Shown: positions 41,478-53,200 of the stretch, one piece after another
Layout: the number at the start of each line of letters is the position of its first letter
How positions within the stretch are numbered: the first letter of the stretch is position 1
Source: Paludibacteraceae bacterium
GTDB taxonomy: Bacteria; Bacteroidota; Bacteroidia; Bacteroidales; Paludibacteraceae
NCBI GenBank assembly: GCA_016285885.1
Contig: JAEERP010000004.1
Coordinates: forward strand, 1 to 64,000
Reading direction: 5' to 3'
Length of the DNA: 64,000 bases
The notes under the pieces: model-generated
What the model saw: the letters and a program-made list of their open reading frames with translations, nothing else
The model's database searches: none
Told to the model about the DNA's origin: nothing
Translations under genes and position numbers: made by a program

Positions 41478-43217
41478 TTATTTAAGAATGATCACTTCCG
41501 ATTGTGTACCTCCTTTCTGCCTAACAGCGTAAGAGCCCTTCGCAAAGTTCTTCGCCTTAAGAGCATCCTCGACGCTCGTTCCGGAGATATTGATAACATC
41601 AATTAATGTACCGTTCAATGAGTATACTTCATATTCACCATCTATATTTTCGCTATTTTCTATTGTGAGGAGACCCGTCTCAACGTGTTCGTTGACCGCC
41701 TTGAACTCTACCTTGTCGATGTTTACATAATCGGCCTCGATACCCACCTTGAGGATATGTTTTCCTTTGGAGAGTGATCCCGTCTTACCGGTATACTCCC
41801 TGAAGGTCTGCCAGTCACCTGAGTTCTTGACGCTGATAGCTTCTGAGATAGCCTCGTTGTCGATGTAGAGTTTGAAGGAAGATCCGTCGCTTCCGGAAGC
41901 TGCGTAGGCGGTCCATGTGTACTCGTCGTCGTACTTCACCTCCAACGTGTATTCCACCCATTCTCCCTTTTTCGTCCATCCGAGCGCGTATTTCCCAGTT
42001 TCGAACTCTTCGAGGTCCACGCCTTCGCTCTTACGATAGGAGTTGCCCTCATTCTTGTCGTCGCTGTCGTGGTAAGCCATGCCCTCGCCACCTTCGTCAT
42101 AGTTCTCCATCTCCACGGCGCCAGGCAATACACTTGCCACACCGTTGTAAGGGGCTTGCGGCGCCTTCACCTCGAACGATTTCTTGGCGGAGTTGTAGGT
42201 CTTCCCTTGGTTGTCCGTCATGACGGCGCTGAACTCGTATTTGCCGATCTCCAAGTCCGCAACGCTCACCTCGAATGGTTCGTTGGTTACGGTCTCAATC
42301 AGATTGCTCCCTTGATAGAACTCGATGGACTTCACGCTTACGCCTTCCGGCAAGGTGGCCTTGGCGGTCAAAGTGATAGTCGCTGGAGCCTCTCCGATGC
42401 TCTCGGAGAGAGAGAGGGAAACCCCTGTGGCGTTAATCTTGCCACATCCATTCGTGTAGTTACGGAAGAAATCCCACAAAGCCTTCGTGGTGTGGAACCC
42501 GTTGTTGGTCGGCTCGTGGTCACGGCCTTGTACGGAGTAGAGGATCACCTCTGTTTCGCAGTCACCGTTCTTGTAATGGGTTTTCTTACAGATATTGTTG
42601 GCTTGCGTCACCTCAGGTGTGGGGTCGCAGTTGTCCTTGTTGGCGAATCCTTTGATGATGGTTTCGATGCCGTTGTAGTTGACGACGCTGTCGCTCGTTC
42701 CGTGCACGTGACATATTGGCACAGGGCGAGAACAATCATAGTTTGCTCCCCACAGATTGTAGCCGGAAATCGGTCCGAAGGCGGCGAACTTGTCCGCCAC
42801 ATTGTTGATGATATGGTAGGTCAACATACCACCCATGGAGAACCCAGTGATGTAGACGCGGCTCTCGTCTATCTTGTAGTCTTGGGACATCTTTTTGATG
42901 ATGTCCAGCATGAAGTTGATGTCGGTCATTCCGTTGATGTCCCATTGCGTGCCATCCGACTGAGGATATACCACAGCAAAATTTGCGGTATCAGCGACCT
43001 TCTCCCATTGTGCCATACCCTTCTGGTAGGCGATGTCCTGGTTCATGCCATGCACGGATATGACCAAAGGCCTATTTTCCGTATAGCAATCAGGCACATA
43101 GATGAAAACCTCCCTCGATTTCCCTCCTGTTTGGATGTGCGTTGTCTGACTGTATTTTGCGGCCGTAGCAACCACGCTAAAGAATACCGCAATGATAAGC
43201 AAAAATGTTTTTTTCAT
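41478..43217 (-). CDS. Secreted CE1/PHB-depolymerase-type esterase with CBM6 (copy 1 of a tandem pair)
   Basis: 579 residues. Same architecture as 39697-41451: signal peptide, esterase domain with HGMNQD, GFSMGG (near residue 126), HVHGTSDSVVN and GRDHEPTNNG, an Ig-like domain, CBM6 (VEMENYDEGGEGMAYHDSD, WVEYTLEV) and a sorting-type tail (YEVYSLNGTLIDV). The esterase halves differ more than the CBM6 halves. 30 bases after the GH43 gene and 26 bases before its copy, so one transcript is likely. Role: cleaving ester-linked acetyl or feruloyl groups so that GH43 enzymes can act. Confidence 0.87.
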   Translation of the reverse strand: MKKTFLLIIAVFFSVVATAAKYSQTTHIQTGGKSREVFIYVPDCYTENRPLVISVHGMNQDIAYQKGMAQWEKVADTANFAVVYPQSDGTQWDINGMTDINFMLDIIKKMSQDYKIDESRVYITGFSMGGMLTYHIINNVADKFAAFGPISGYNLWGANYDCSRPVPICHVHGTSDSVVNYNGIETIIKGFANKDNCDPTPEVTQANNICKKTHYKNGDCETEVILYSVQGRDHEPTNNGFHTTKALWDFFRNYTNGCGKINATGVSLSLSESIGEAPATITLTAKATLPEGVSVKSIEFYQGSNLIETVTNEPFEVSVADLEIGKYEFSAVMTDNQGKTYNSAKKSFEVKAPQAPYNGVASVLPGAVEMENYDEGGEGMAYHDSDDKNEGNSYRKSEGVDLEEFETGKYALGWTKKGEWVEYTLEVKYDDEYTWTAYAASGSDGSSFKLYIDNEAISEAISVKNSGDWQTFREYTGKTGSLSKGKHILKVGIEADYVNIDKVEFKAVNEHVETGLLTIENSENIDGEYEVYSLNGTLIDVINISGTSVEDALKAKNFAKGSYAVRQKGGTQSEVIILK

Positions 43218-43247
43218 GGTAAAATGTATTAATGGTTATTTCAATGG

Positions 43248-45731
43248 TCATTTAAGCATTATTAGTTCAGACTGCATACTGTCCAATTGGCGGACCACAT
43301 ATAATCCGTTCGCGATTTGGTATGCCTTGAGTCCATCCTCAATGGTGGTTCCAGAGATGTTGTAGACACCTATCTTGGTTCCCAACATTGAGTATACTTC
43401 GTATTCACCATTTGCTACTTTATTGCTCTTCGCGATAAAGATGCCTGTCTCGTCATGGTCGTTGACGGCCTTGAACTCGATGTAGTCGATGTTGGCGTAG
43501 TCTCCTTCTATCTCAATCTTCAGAATATGCTTCCCCTCTTCCAATTGAGTGGTGGTTCCCTCCACAAATGAGTAGGTCTTCCAGTCTTCCCCTTGAGGCA
43601 CTTCGATGGTTCCGCCTGCGATGTCCTTTCCGTCCATGCTCATGTTGAATGCGGAACCGCTCGCACCTGAGGCAACCTTCGCCGCCCATGTGTAGGTGTC
43701 GGTGTATTTGACGTTGACGGTATATTCTATCCATTCGCCCTTGGCCGTCCAACCCAATACGTAGCCGCCTTCTCCGTTGCTGTCGATGTCCACGCCTTCG
43801 TCGGCTCTGAAGTCACTGTTCTCAGCACCCTGGTTCTCGGCTTCGTTGTCTTCATAGGCATAGCCTGCGCCACCGACATCGTAGCGCTCCGCCTCCACTT
43901 TCCCTGGCAATTCCTGGGCGATGCCCTCGTATGGACCTTGCGCCAAACGTGCGCTGATCGTCACTGTAGGCGACTCGAATGTCTTGCCTGCGTTGTTGGT
44001 CAGGATAGCGTGGAACTCATATTTTCCTGGCTCCGGTATCTCGTACTCGAAGGTGTAAGGTGCTTCTGTCGCACTGCCGACCAACTCTTCTCCTAAGTAG
44101 TAGTCAGTCTTAGTGATTCCCTCCTCTGACGTCTTGACGGTCAATGAGATAGTAGCGGGAGCCTCTACACTGTTCTCCGAAGCGATGATGGAGACGTCAG
44201 CCTTCTTGCACATCCAGTAGTCGAACTCGAAGTCGCCTGAGTAGATGAAGAAGATGTCGGAGACACCCGAAATCGCTTTCGTGAGTGTCGCAGTCACCTC
44301 TTGCAGTTGTCCGTTGGTGTTAGGTACTGAAATATAACCGATTACATCTCCGTCCACTTTCCCTTTACAAATCTTGATGGCACCCTCTTTCTTGGAGGAT
44401 ACGTAAGCTGAGATGATGCTTGCGCCCTCGCCGAAGTCCACACCGGCCACACCGGTCCAGTTTCCTGCGCCACCCGTGGTCACCAACATATTGGAACCAC
44501 CGTTCTTCGTGTCGATTCCGGCCATCCATGCCATGGTCTCAGCCTCCACCTTGTCGAATGGGTTCACGTACTGGACCTGTTCCACGCCGGAGCGGGTTCC
44601 CTTCGCCTTGTTGAAGGTTGCGGTGTTCTCGTCCACCGAAAGGTAATCGATGTTGGTGGAGCGGTAGCCGAGGTCTTTTCCTCCAAGCCTTGAATCCTTC
44701 ATTTGGAGAAGCAATGCGTGGTAGGCAATATACCACTTGTCCTTGAACTTAAAGGCGGCGTGGTGGTTGTTTCCGCCACTGCCTTGGAAGAACTCGCTAT
44801 GGTTAGGCAGGAACATTCCCTTGTAGGTGAATGGTCCCATCGGGTTGTTGCTGGTCATGTAGCAGATTTGCGCGTTGCTCATAGGGTTGCCTGTGCAATC
44901 CCAGTTGGAGCAATAGCTGTACACGTAGGTGTTCCCCACCTTGTTCGCACCGGCATCCTCGAAGAGGTAAGGTGGATTGATGGCTTTTGGGCTTCCATCC
45001 AAGCTGGTGTAGTTCGAGCCCAATTTCACGACACGTGCGGTTCCTGGGTCTGACTCTTTCCCTTTAGGCACACCTCCACCGAAGTAGAGGTAGGCGGTTC
45101 CGTCGTCGTCCATGAGGACGGCCGGATCGAAGAGCCACGTCACCGTGTTGCAGGTTGGCGTACGGCTGGAGACCAATTCGGCTCCGATAGGGTCCGTCCA
45201 AGGCCCGTAAGGCGTGTCGCTGGTGACAACACCGATACCGCTACCGTTGTTGGCGAAGTAGAGGAAGAATTTCTCTTTTTCCACCTCCTTGCCATTCTCC
45301 TTCACCTTTACTTTGGCGTGCATGGCGGTAGGTGCCCATGAGCAGTTCGCCCATCTGGCAGCGCCCGAGCTTCCTGCGATAGCCATGACACCATGGTCGG
45401 TCCAGTTGACCATATCTTTGGAGGAGATACAGTTAATCGTATGGATCTGTTCGTATGAGTTTGTCACGATGCTGTTGCCGCTGTATTTGAAGTTATCGCT
45501 GGTCATGTAGACGAACACCTCGTCGTCGTAGACCATTGCGTATGGGTCCGCACCATATCGTTGAGTCATCAACGGGTTATGGTCGGATTGTGGTTTGTAT
45601 CCGGATGCCGCACGCACTCCGCTGAAATAGCTCTCAGGGTTTGCGTTTTGGGCAAATATATTGGCAGACATGGCTACACAAGCACATGCCACAATACCTT
45701 TGCCGAGTAAGTTTTGAAATGTGTTCTTCAT
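43248..45731 (-). CDS. Secreted GH43 arabinoxylan-type glycosidase with CBM6 modules
   Basis: 827 residues from the ATG at 45731; 16 upstream codons open to 45779 are not a leader. Signal sequence IVACACVAMSANIFA. GH43 propeller about 40-380 with base Asp in GADPYAMVYDD (near residue 63), FDPAVLMDDDG (near 204) and acid Glu in YLFEDAG (near 258). This pattern resembles AXH-type arabinofuranohydrolases. After it come a CBM6-like region (VEAETMAWMAGI), an Ig-like domain, a second CBM6 (VEAERYDVGGAGYAYEDNE, WIEYTVNVKYTD) and a T9SS-like tail (YEVYSMLGTKIGVYNI). First gene of the operon with the two esterases. Confidence 0.88.
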   Translation of the reverse strand: MKNTFQNLLGKGIVACACVAMSANIFAQNANPESYFSGVRAASGYKPQSDHNPLMTQRYGADPYAMVYDDEVFVYMTSDNFKYSGNSIVTNSYEQIHTINCISSKDMVNWTDHGVMAIAGSSGAARWANCSWAPTAMHAKVKVKENGKEVEKEKFFLYFANNGSGIGVVTSDTPYGPWTDPIGAELVSSRTPTCNTVTWLFDPAVLMDDDGTAYLYFGGGVPKGKESDPGTARVVKLGSNYTSLDGSPKAINPPYLFEDAGANKVGNTYVYSYCSNWDCTGNPMSNAQICYMTSNNPMGPFTYKGMFLPNHSEFFQGSGGNNHHAAFKFKDKWYIAYHALLLQMKDSRLGGKDLGYRSTNIDYLSVDENTATFNKAKGTRSGVEQVQYVNPFDKVEAETMAWMAGIDTKNGGSNMLVTTGGAGNWTGVAGVDFGEGASIISAYVSSKKEGAIKICKGKVDGDVIGYISVPNTNGQLQEVTATLTKAISGVSDIFFIYSGDFEFDYWMCKKADVSIIASENSVEAPATISLTVKTSEEGITKTDYYLGEELVGSATEAPYTFEYEIPEPGKYEFHAILTNNAGKTFESPTVTISARLAQGPYEGIAQELPGKVEAERYDVGGAGYAYEDNEAENQGAENSDFRADEGVDIDSNGEGGYVLGWTAKGEWIEYTVNVKYTDTYTWAAKVASGASGSAFNMSMDGKDIAGGTIEVPQGEDWKTYSFVEGTTTQLEEGKHILKIEIEGDYANIDYIEFKAVNDHDETGIFIAKSNKVANGEYEVYSMLGTKIGVYNISGTTIEDGLKAYQIANGLYVVRQLDSMQSELIMLK

Positions 45732-45769
45732 GACGTATGGTTTTAAATTTCTGTTTTCCTTTTTTCTCG

Positions 45770-45799
45770 GATGACACACTTGTCATCGGTGCAAAAGTA
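45770..45799 (-). promoter_or_regulatory. Promoter of the GH43-esterase operon with inverted repeat
   Basis: On the minus strand TACTTTTG (45792-45799) fits TAnnTTTG, with no clear TTTG upstream, as is common for activated promoters. Directly after it, around the expected transcript start, GATGACA (45770-45776) and TGTCATC (45781-45787) form an inverted repeat with a four-base centre. It could be a regulator site or an RNA stem. Confidence 0.45.
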
Positions 45800-45983
45800 T
45801 TCATGAAAACTACATATCTCTGTGAATTAAAATTCAAATAATAGGATTTTTTTTTCACAAATCCATCCCTTTTCAATTCACAGTACCTTAAAAGTGTTGC
45901 ATTTCAGTGAATTAATCCAAAAATGCTACGAATCACTTGTTTTCTTAGTTGAAAGATCTTCTGCCACAAAAATATACAAATTT

Positions 45984-46469
45984 TCACACATCCAAACTTC
46001 TCGTCGATTTTTCATCTAATTTTTGCAACAATTTTTTCATGGTTTCTCCTAAAACAGGGTGTGTGAATTCGGGAGCGATCTCCGCCATAGGACGTAAAAC
46101 GAAGTCTCTTTGTTCGATGAGCGGGTGGGGGATTGTGAGGTTATCGCCATGGTAGATTATGTCGTCGTAGAAGAGGATGTCGACATCGATGATCCGGTCT
46201 TCGTACCCCTCCTTGGTGTGTACCCTTCCCATCTCCCGCTCGATGGCCTTGGCGATGTCCAGACATTTCTGGGGCTCTATTTCCGTCTCAATCTGGATGA
46301 CGGCGTTCAGGAAGGTGTTGGGGGACTCAAATCCCCATGGCTCCGTCTCGTACAGGGAGGACAATATGCGCAAGTTGCCCATCACGGATCCGATGATGAT
46401 CGTCGCATCCGTGATGTTCTTCTTTTTGTCTCCGATATTGGTGCCGAGCCCGAGATAGACGGTTGCCAT
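45984..46469 (-). CDS. folK: 2-amino-4-hydroxy-6-hydroxymethyldihydropteridine diphosphokinase
   Basis: 161 residues. Signatures GLGTNIGDKKKNI, TEPWGFESPNTFLNAVIQIET and DRIIDVDILFYDD, then PHPLIEQRDFVLRPMAEIAP. Transfers pyrophosphate from ATP to the pterin in folate synthesis. 12 bases after purE, probably one transcript. Confidence 0.93.
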   Translation of the reverse strand: MATVYLGLGTNIGDKKKNITDATIIIGSVMGNLRILSSLYETEPWGFESPNTFLNAVIQIETEIEPQKCLDIAKAIEREMGRVHTKEGYEDRIIDVDILFYDDIIYHGDNLTIPHPLIEQRDFVLRPMAEIAPEFTHPVLGETMKKLLQKLDEKSTRSLDV

Positions 46470-46481
46470 GAGGGGAAGTGC

Positions 46482-46988
46482 TTAGTTCGTTTTGAAGTTG
46501 TATTTCACCTCTGCGAGTTCGGAGTTCGCCTTCACTATCTTCTCCTTCAGGCCTTCCTTGTACTTTGCGAGCTTGTCGGCTAAGTTCTTGTCGCTGAGTG
46601 CCATCATCTCGACGGCCAATATGGCGGCGTTCTGCGCACCGTTCACGCCCATTGTCGCCACAGGTATTCCCGGAGGCATTTGGATGATGGAGAGCATGGC
46701 GTCCAGTCCGTCCAACATGCCCTTGATAGGCACTCCGATGACGGGCAACGTCGTGCTGGCGGCGATGACGCCCGGCAATGCGGCGGCCATTCCTGCACCT
46801 GCGATGATCACTTTTATGCCTCTTCCTTTGGCGGAACGGGCGAATTCTTCCACTTCGTCGGGCGTCCTATGGGCGGAGAGTGCGTTCATTTCGAAAGGCA
46901 CTTCCATATCGTCCAGGAATTTGGCGGCTTTCTCCATGACCGGAAGGTCTGAGGTGCTGCCCATGATGATGCTAACCAATGCGTTCAT
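46482..46988 (-). CDS. purE: N5-carboxyaminoimidazole ribonucleotide mutase
   Basis: 168 residues from the ATG at 46988; the frame extends to 47057 but homology starts at ALVSIIMGSTSDLPVM. Other signatures: NALSAHRTPDE and GAGMAAALPGVIAASTTLPV. Converts N5-CAIR to CAIR in purine synthesis. Cytoplasm. It is the first gene after the large Rhs gene and belongs to a different functional group, so the Rhs gene lacks a downstream immunity gene. Confidence 0.95.
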   Translation of the reverse strand: MNALVSIIMGSTSDLPVMEKAAKFLDDMEVPFEMNALSAHRTPDEVEEFARSAKGRGIKVIIAGAGMAAALPGVIAASTTLPVIGVPIKGMLDGLDAMLSIIQMPPGIPVATMGVNGAQNAAILAVEMMALSDKNLADKLAKYKEGLKEKIVKANSELAEVKYNFKTN

Positions 46989-47226
46989 TTTCTTATGTTT
47001 AGCTATTATGTTTGTGTATAACGTTTGTTCGGTTAATCCATGAACAAAAGTAGACAATTATTTCCTGAACGCAAAGGATTTTTGTTGCTGGAAGGGTTGC
47101 GTGCGTGTGGTGGCCTATGATGAAACTTTTCGATGTGTGATGAAAATATAGTAAGACATAGTCCTCCTAACAGACATGATATTGCATACAGAATATCCTC
47201 CATTACAAGTTTTTATAATGTAATAA

Positions 47227-50200
47227 TTATTTCTCCTCTTTTTTTGCCATATTTATTAATTCATCTGTCATTTTATCAAGAACAACGTCGCGAATTATTT
47301 GTTTCCCATTATTAGGCTTCCCAAGTTTTTTAGAAGTGGATATAGCTCCGGCATCTCCGACGCCTTGCGTTACAGCATTATAAATATTTCCTTCTATAAG
47401 ATCACCAATAAAATGACAGCCATCCGCAACATAACCACTTGCGGTGCCAAATTCTTTAGCTGCACCACCAATAGGAGCACCAAATCCTGTAGCTGTAGAA
47501 ACTACAGCTACACCATCAGCAACATCGCTAGAGAGTTCAGCCATATCTCCAAACTTATGAAACATAGCGCCAACTTCTTTTCGTCCACCAGGACAAAATC
47601 CTCCTTGATTAGCAGCATCATAATTTCCCTCTTCAAATATCGATCCATCTTCTAACCACTCCATAAAATTCCACGCTACATTATGGTTGTTTCCCTTTGT
47701 TCCTTCAAATTTTTTTGCCTCAACAACAATTTCTATACCTGATTCCGTTTGATTAACTGATACGGTCTCGACACTTGCTGAATTATAACCATTTTTATTT
47801 ACCCACTTTTGGACCTTGCCTCCGTTCTTTTCTGCATATTCTCTTGCTTTTCGAACATTTCTGTCTTCCCAAGGTTCATTCCCATCCGGATCCACTAATC
47901 TAATCGGATTCCCCATGCAATAGTTATACGGGCTCATCCCCACATATTTTTCGAACATAGGGTCCACACTCAGCCAACGGGTATCCTTCGGGTTGAGGTA
48001 GCGTGCGCCGTAGTAGTAGAGACCGGTCTCCTCGTCGAGTTCCTTGGCGTTGAAGAGGTAAGGGGTGTTCCACACGCCGTTGCGCTCCTCGATGAAGACC
48101 TCGCCGTACGGGATGTAGGCGACGTGCTGGGTCACCTCTCCGTCGGCATCCGTCACGAGTGCGGTGCTACCCAAGTGGTCAGGGTGGTAGAAGAAGATAT
48201 TACCCTCGATGTCGGTCTTTTCTGCTACGGATGAAGGATCAGAGCTCTCCAATTCGTCAAGAGGTGTATTGCCGCAACAGAAGGATCTGTTTTCCTTCCA
48301 ATCCTCGTTCTTCTCCAGGTTGTTGGTCACGCCGAACTCCTTGTATCGACCTTCTATTTGATCGTTCAGCGTATCGTACTTGCTGCTGTAGTCGATCTTA
48401 CGGATGCCGGCACCCGCCATCTCCACACGTCTTGGATCGGCGCCGAAGCTGCCGAAGTCGCCTATCTTGCTGGCGATGCGTTCCGTTCCGGCGTAGATGT
48501 GCTTGGTGTACTCGCCTCCGTTCTTCAGTACGAGGTACGGTGAGACGTAGGCCACGAATTTGGCGTCGAACTTCTTCTCATCGCCCGCACTTGATCCGTT
48601 GATGTAGAGTTCCTCCATGCCCGCCGACATCTTGACGGTGCGCTCACCGTTGGCATCGTAGAAGTAGTTGGAGACGTGCCCGTTGTCGTTGATGGCCAAG
48701 AGGCGGTTCTCTTCGTCCCAAAGCAGTTGTCGGAGGTTGGCCTGCGGCAACTCCTCCACACCCTCCTTGGCCTTCTTGCCTGTCGCCACTTGGGTCTGGT
48801 TGCCGTTTGCGTCGAAGGCGTACTCGCTGCGGGTGTTCACGATCTTGTCGTCTTCCACTGGTGCTTCCGGATCTTCACCATCCTCCACAGCTACACGGTA
48901 CTCGCTGACGGATATGGAGAGGAGGCGGAACGGATCGTTGTTCTCCCTGTCGTATTGGTACTTCAAGTCATGTCTCGCCTTCAGCGTTCCTGGGAACTGC
49001 AGGTTGGTCTGCTCCACGTCCAACTTCTTGGAGGTCACGTTGTAGAGTTCGTCGTAGGCCATGAGGAGGTTGTACTTCGCACTCTTCCCATCCGCTCCGC
49101 CAAATGTTCCGCTGGCTTTGACCAGACGGTTCCAAGCGTCGTAGGTGTATTCATGTGTGACACCGCCGCCGATGGTCTTGCCATCCTTGGTTTTCTGCGC
49201 CTTACCCTCATTCTCCAATTTCGTGACATTGTCGAGGTTGTCATAGGAATAGGTATTGTTCATGATGTTACCCTCCTGGTTCGACACAACGAGGTTTTTA
49301 AGTCTACTACGTTCATTGGAGTATTTGTATTTCGTCTCCACGCCGTTGCCATATTTCAAGTATTTCCTCTGCTCGTATTTGTCGTACCCGATCTCCTCGA
49401 CATAGTCGTAGGTGAAATCCTTCTTGCCGGAAACGGAAGAGAGGAGACCGCCAAGGTTGTATCGGTAAGAGACGATTTCTCCGTCCGGGTAGGTCATGGT
49501 CTGGATACGGTTGTGGCTGTCGTACGTCCACTCGGTGGTGTAGGTGGCCACGGCCTGGTTCGGGATGACGAGGGTGCGTCGCTGCTTGGTCACCTCGCCC
49601 ATGCGTCCGTAGAAGAACTCGGTGGCGCCGGAGCCGTCCTCGATAAGGGCGAGACGTCCCACGCGGTTGTGCGGTGCGTTCACGCCTCCGTAGGTGTAGG
49701 TGACGTTGTTCCCTGGATGGTTAGGGTATTCCACACCCTCTAATCTGTTCTTGGCATATCTGTAGGTGATGAACTTGTTCACCTCCGCAAGGTTTGGCGT
49801 CTGCTTCTTTACCATGTTGCCCGCCACGTCGTAGACGAAGGTGGTGAGACCCGCGGAAGGGTGTTCGACGCTCAGCTTGCGGCCCGCCATGTCGTAGGTG
49901 TAGGAGGTCTTGTTCTGGGCGGCATCGGTCACGGAAAGGAGTTGTCCGATCGGGTCGAACACATAGTGGATGGCATAAACTTTCTGCTCCATGGACTCGG
50001 AGTCCTCGCCCTCCATCTTTTTGTAGTCGCGTGCGGTGCGGACGGTCTGTCCTGCGCCGTTGGTGTAGGTGTATTGTTCGTTCTTCTTAGGGTCTGTTAT
50101 TGTGGCCTTCATGAGCCCGTCCTCTATGGAATAGTCCATTTCTGTTACGGATGGCACTCCTTTTAATTCCAAATTCTCATCTCCGCTTTCGTCTCCCGGC

Positions 50201-53200
50201 AACGTCTGCGATAGCGGGCGGTCGATGGCGTCGAAGGTGGAAGATTTGAGCAGTTCGTTGTTGAACGGGATTATATTTGTGGCGTCAGCAAGTTCGCAAG
50301 TATTCGGGTGATAAGTCTCGATGGTTCTGCCGAGGGCGTCGTACTTGACACGTCCGGAGACGATCATCTTTTCTCCCTTTCCATGGATTTCCGCATCCTT
50401 CTTCACCTGGTACGGGCGTCCGAGACCATCCACGTGGGTGACTGTTTGCAACGGATTGTCAGGATGCTGCGGGTCGTAATGGTTGGTCACGGCATAGGAA
50501 CTCTTATAATCCTCACCCAGAACATACTTGTATGTGATGGTGTAAGGCACGCCGTCGCTTTGCTCGTTCGGTGCGACAATGGTGTCGGTGCGGCCGAGGT
50601 CGTCGATATGGTAGCGCACGGTGTACCCGTTCATGCCACGCACGGTGCGAGGGATACCGTAACGGTAGTCGTAGTCCTCCATCTCGCTGTGGTATCCGAA
50701 GGCGTCGGTGACGCGCTCCGGGTACATGTGGTACTTCCGGTCGTATTCGTACTCGAAGAAGGAACTATCCTTCGCAGGCTCTATCTCCTTTTCCGAATTC
50801 ATCTCCTCCGTAGGGAATGTGCGGCGAACCATGTTACCATATTGGTCGTACTTGAAGTTAAACACGGCCTTCTTGTCCCCGTCTAGGTGCTGCACCATCT
50901 GGGTCATGGCCGTAGGGGTATGTTTGTCTTTGTATTCGGCGGTCACCTTGCGATAGAGCGTTCCGTCGGTTCCCTTGACTTCGACACTGGTGGCTAAGCC
51001 CAGTTTCTGGTCGGAATATTGGATGACGTCGTCATAACCCCAATTGCCGTCCTTGTCTTGAACCAAATCCCTGAAGCTGTAGGCCGAGAGGTTACCGTAG
51101 CTCTTCGTGTAGTCGTAGGTCTCGTGGGTCAGTTCCAGACCATCCTGCTCTTTCGCCTCATATGCGGTGGTCTTCTTCTCCTTAGGGGCGGAGAAGAGGG
51201 AGATTCCATCCGTGATTTGTTTCAGGTCGTTCAGCTGGGATCCGCCGGTGATGCTATAGTGTGCGTAGGCGGTGCTATTCTCCTTGAACTTGATCTCCTT
51301 CGTTTCCCCGGTGTTTTCATCCTTGGCATAGCCGACCACAAGGTTGTGGATCGGTGCGCCTGCGGTGAGGTAGTGTTGCACGTCGTACTCCGCGATGACG
51401 GAGCGGACAGGGTTGCCCTGTTCGTCCACGTTGGTGGTGGTCACCTTACCGAAACCGAGGAACTCACGTTCGCGGCGGTCACGCTTACCGTTCTCGTAGC
51501 TGAAGGTTGTCCTCATGGCCGGGTTTATGCCCGTCGCGTCGTTGACGGTCAGCGCGGACATGGCCCACTTGCCGCCCGGGTGGTCGGTCGTCGGTGTCGT
51601 GTGCGCGTACTCGATGGTGAACTTTCCGCCGAATGGGTTGGTCACGGACTCGAGCTTGTTGGTGGCACCGATACGAGAATAGCGAACACGAAGACTATTA
51701 AAATCTTCAGAGCTAACCATGTCTGCAAAACCATCACCATCCACATCCTGGTAGGAGAAATGCTCACCGGACAAGCCGACACCAACGCTACCGCCTCCAG
51801 AACCAGAGAATTTCACAGGAACCATAACTATCTGAACAGTGACAGAGACTGTCGCATTCGCATTGGTGGAAGCAGATGTCGAAGACGTGCTGCTCAGCTG
51901 ATTCAATCGACTCCACGTATATGGAGATGTGAACCCACTTCCCGTATTAAATTGCACTTTCGAACCAGTCCCTTCAACCATCACAAGATCAGGCAACCCA
52001 TCACTATTAACATCTCGCAAATCGTACACCGTTTTCGCATCCGTTCTATTCACACTCACACCAGCAGAGAAACTGGACGCACCAATATCAACACACACTC
52101 CTAGTCCCTTATCCGACGAACTGGATTTCCTGATAAATCCAGCGTCGAACGAGAATGGTCCCACGAAAGAGTAGCCCGTATTATATGCGACAGATAGTTG
52201 TCCATCATTGACGGCCACCTTGTCAGGAAGACCATCACCATTCATATCCACCATGGTGAAATGGGTTATATCGTAAGCATACGCATTAAAATTAGCACTA
52301 ACAGAGGCCTGAGCTTTATTAAACGATATTGCATTTAGCTGTACCTTATTCCCGTTGTTTTCCGCACGTCCACCAGCGGACTTACCGCCATTCGGTTCGT
52401 AATGTTGCGGCATGCCTCCCAATCCAAATGTGAGAGCATCACTTATGCTAAAATCTGTACAATTGCCCTTATAGCTCTTTCCATCAAATCCTCCCACCGA
52501 ATTGGTATACTGTACCTTCTTGCTAGTCACAATGTCCGGATAGCCATCTCCATTCAAATCCGTGAATATCTGCGTAGCACCACCCTTACCGTCAGACTTA
52601 CTACCCGTCAAATTCACACCGAAAGCACCACCACCCAACATTTCCGTGTTGCTGGAACTTTCAGAAAGAACAGGGATAGCGAATGCAGGGGATCCTTTCC
52701 CATCATCAACTATAGACGCCAAAGCTTTCTGCATTTTCTTCAATGGATCCTCCACGATAACATGTTGCTCGCCCAAACGTGAGCTATGCATCGAATCCGC
52801 ACAAACGTAACAGTTCGGATCCTGACCTATCCAACCCTGGCTTTGGGCATCAGGTCGCAACGGCACAAACGTCATATCATCCAATCCATACGTTGTTCCA
52901 TCTTCCTTCTTCGGGAGATTCCCATCCGCATCTGGTTTAAACATATCAATCAACACCTGCAAACCCAATTCATCCGTTCTTATTGGTGTTTTGCATCGTT
53001 CATCCCCTGTCGCACTATATGCGAACATTCCCCAACCTTTGTACATCGGTCCAAAACCGTTATCGGACACTTTCGAATACATGTTCACAGAGAATGTCTC
53101 GTCATATACATTGTTCCTTTCCTCGATTTTATTGCCAGCCTCGTCTTCCGTGATGGAGACAAGCGTGTCCACATAAAATCTAAGTTGCGCATTCTCATCC

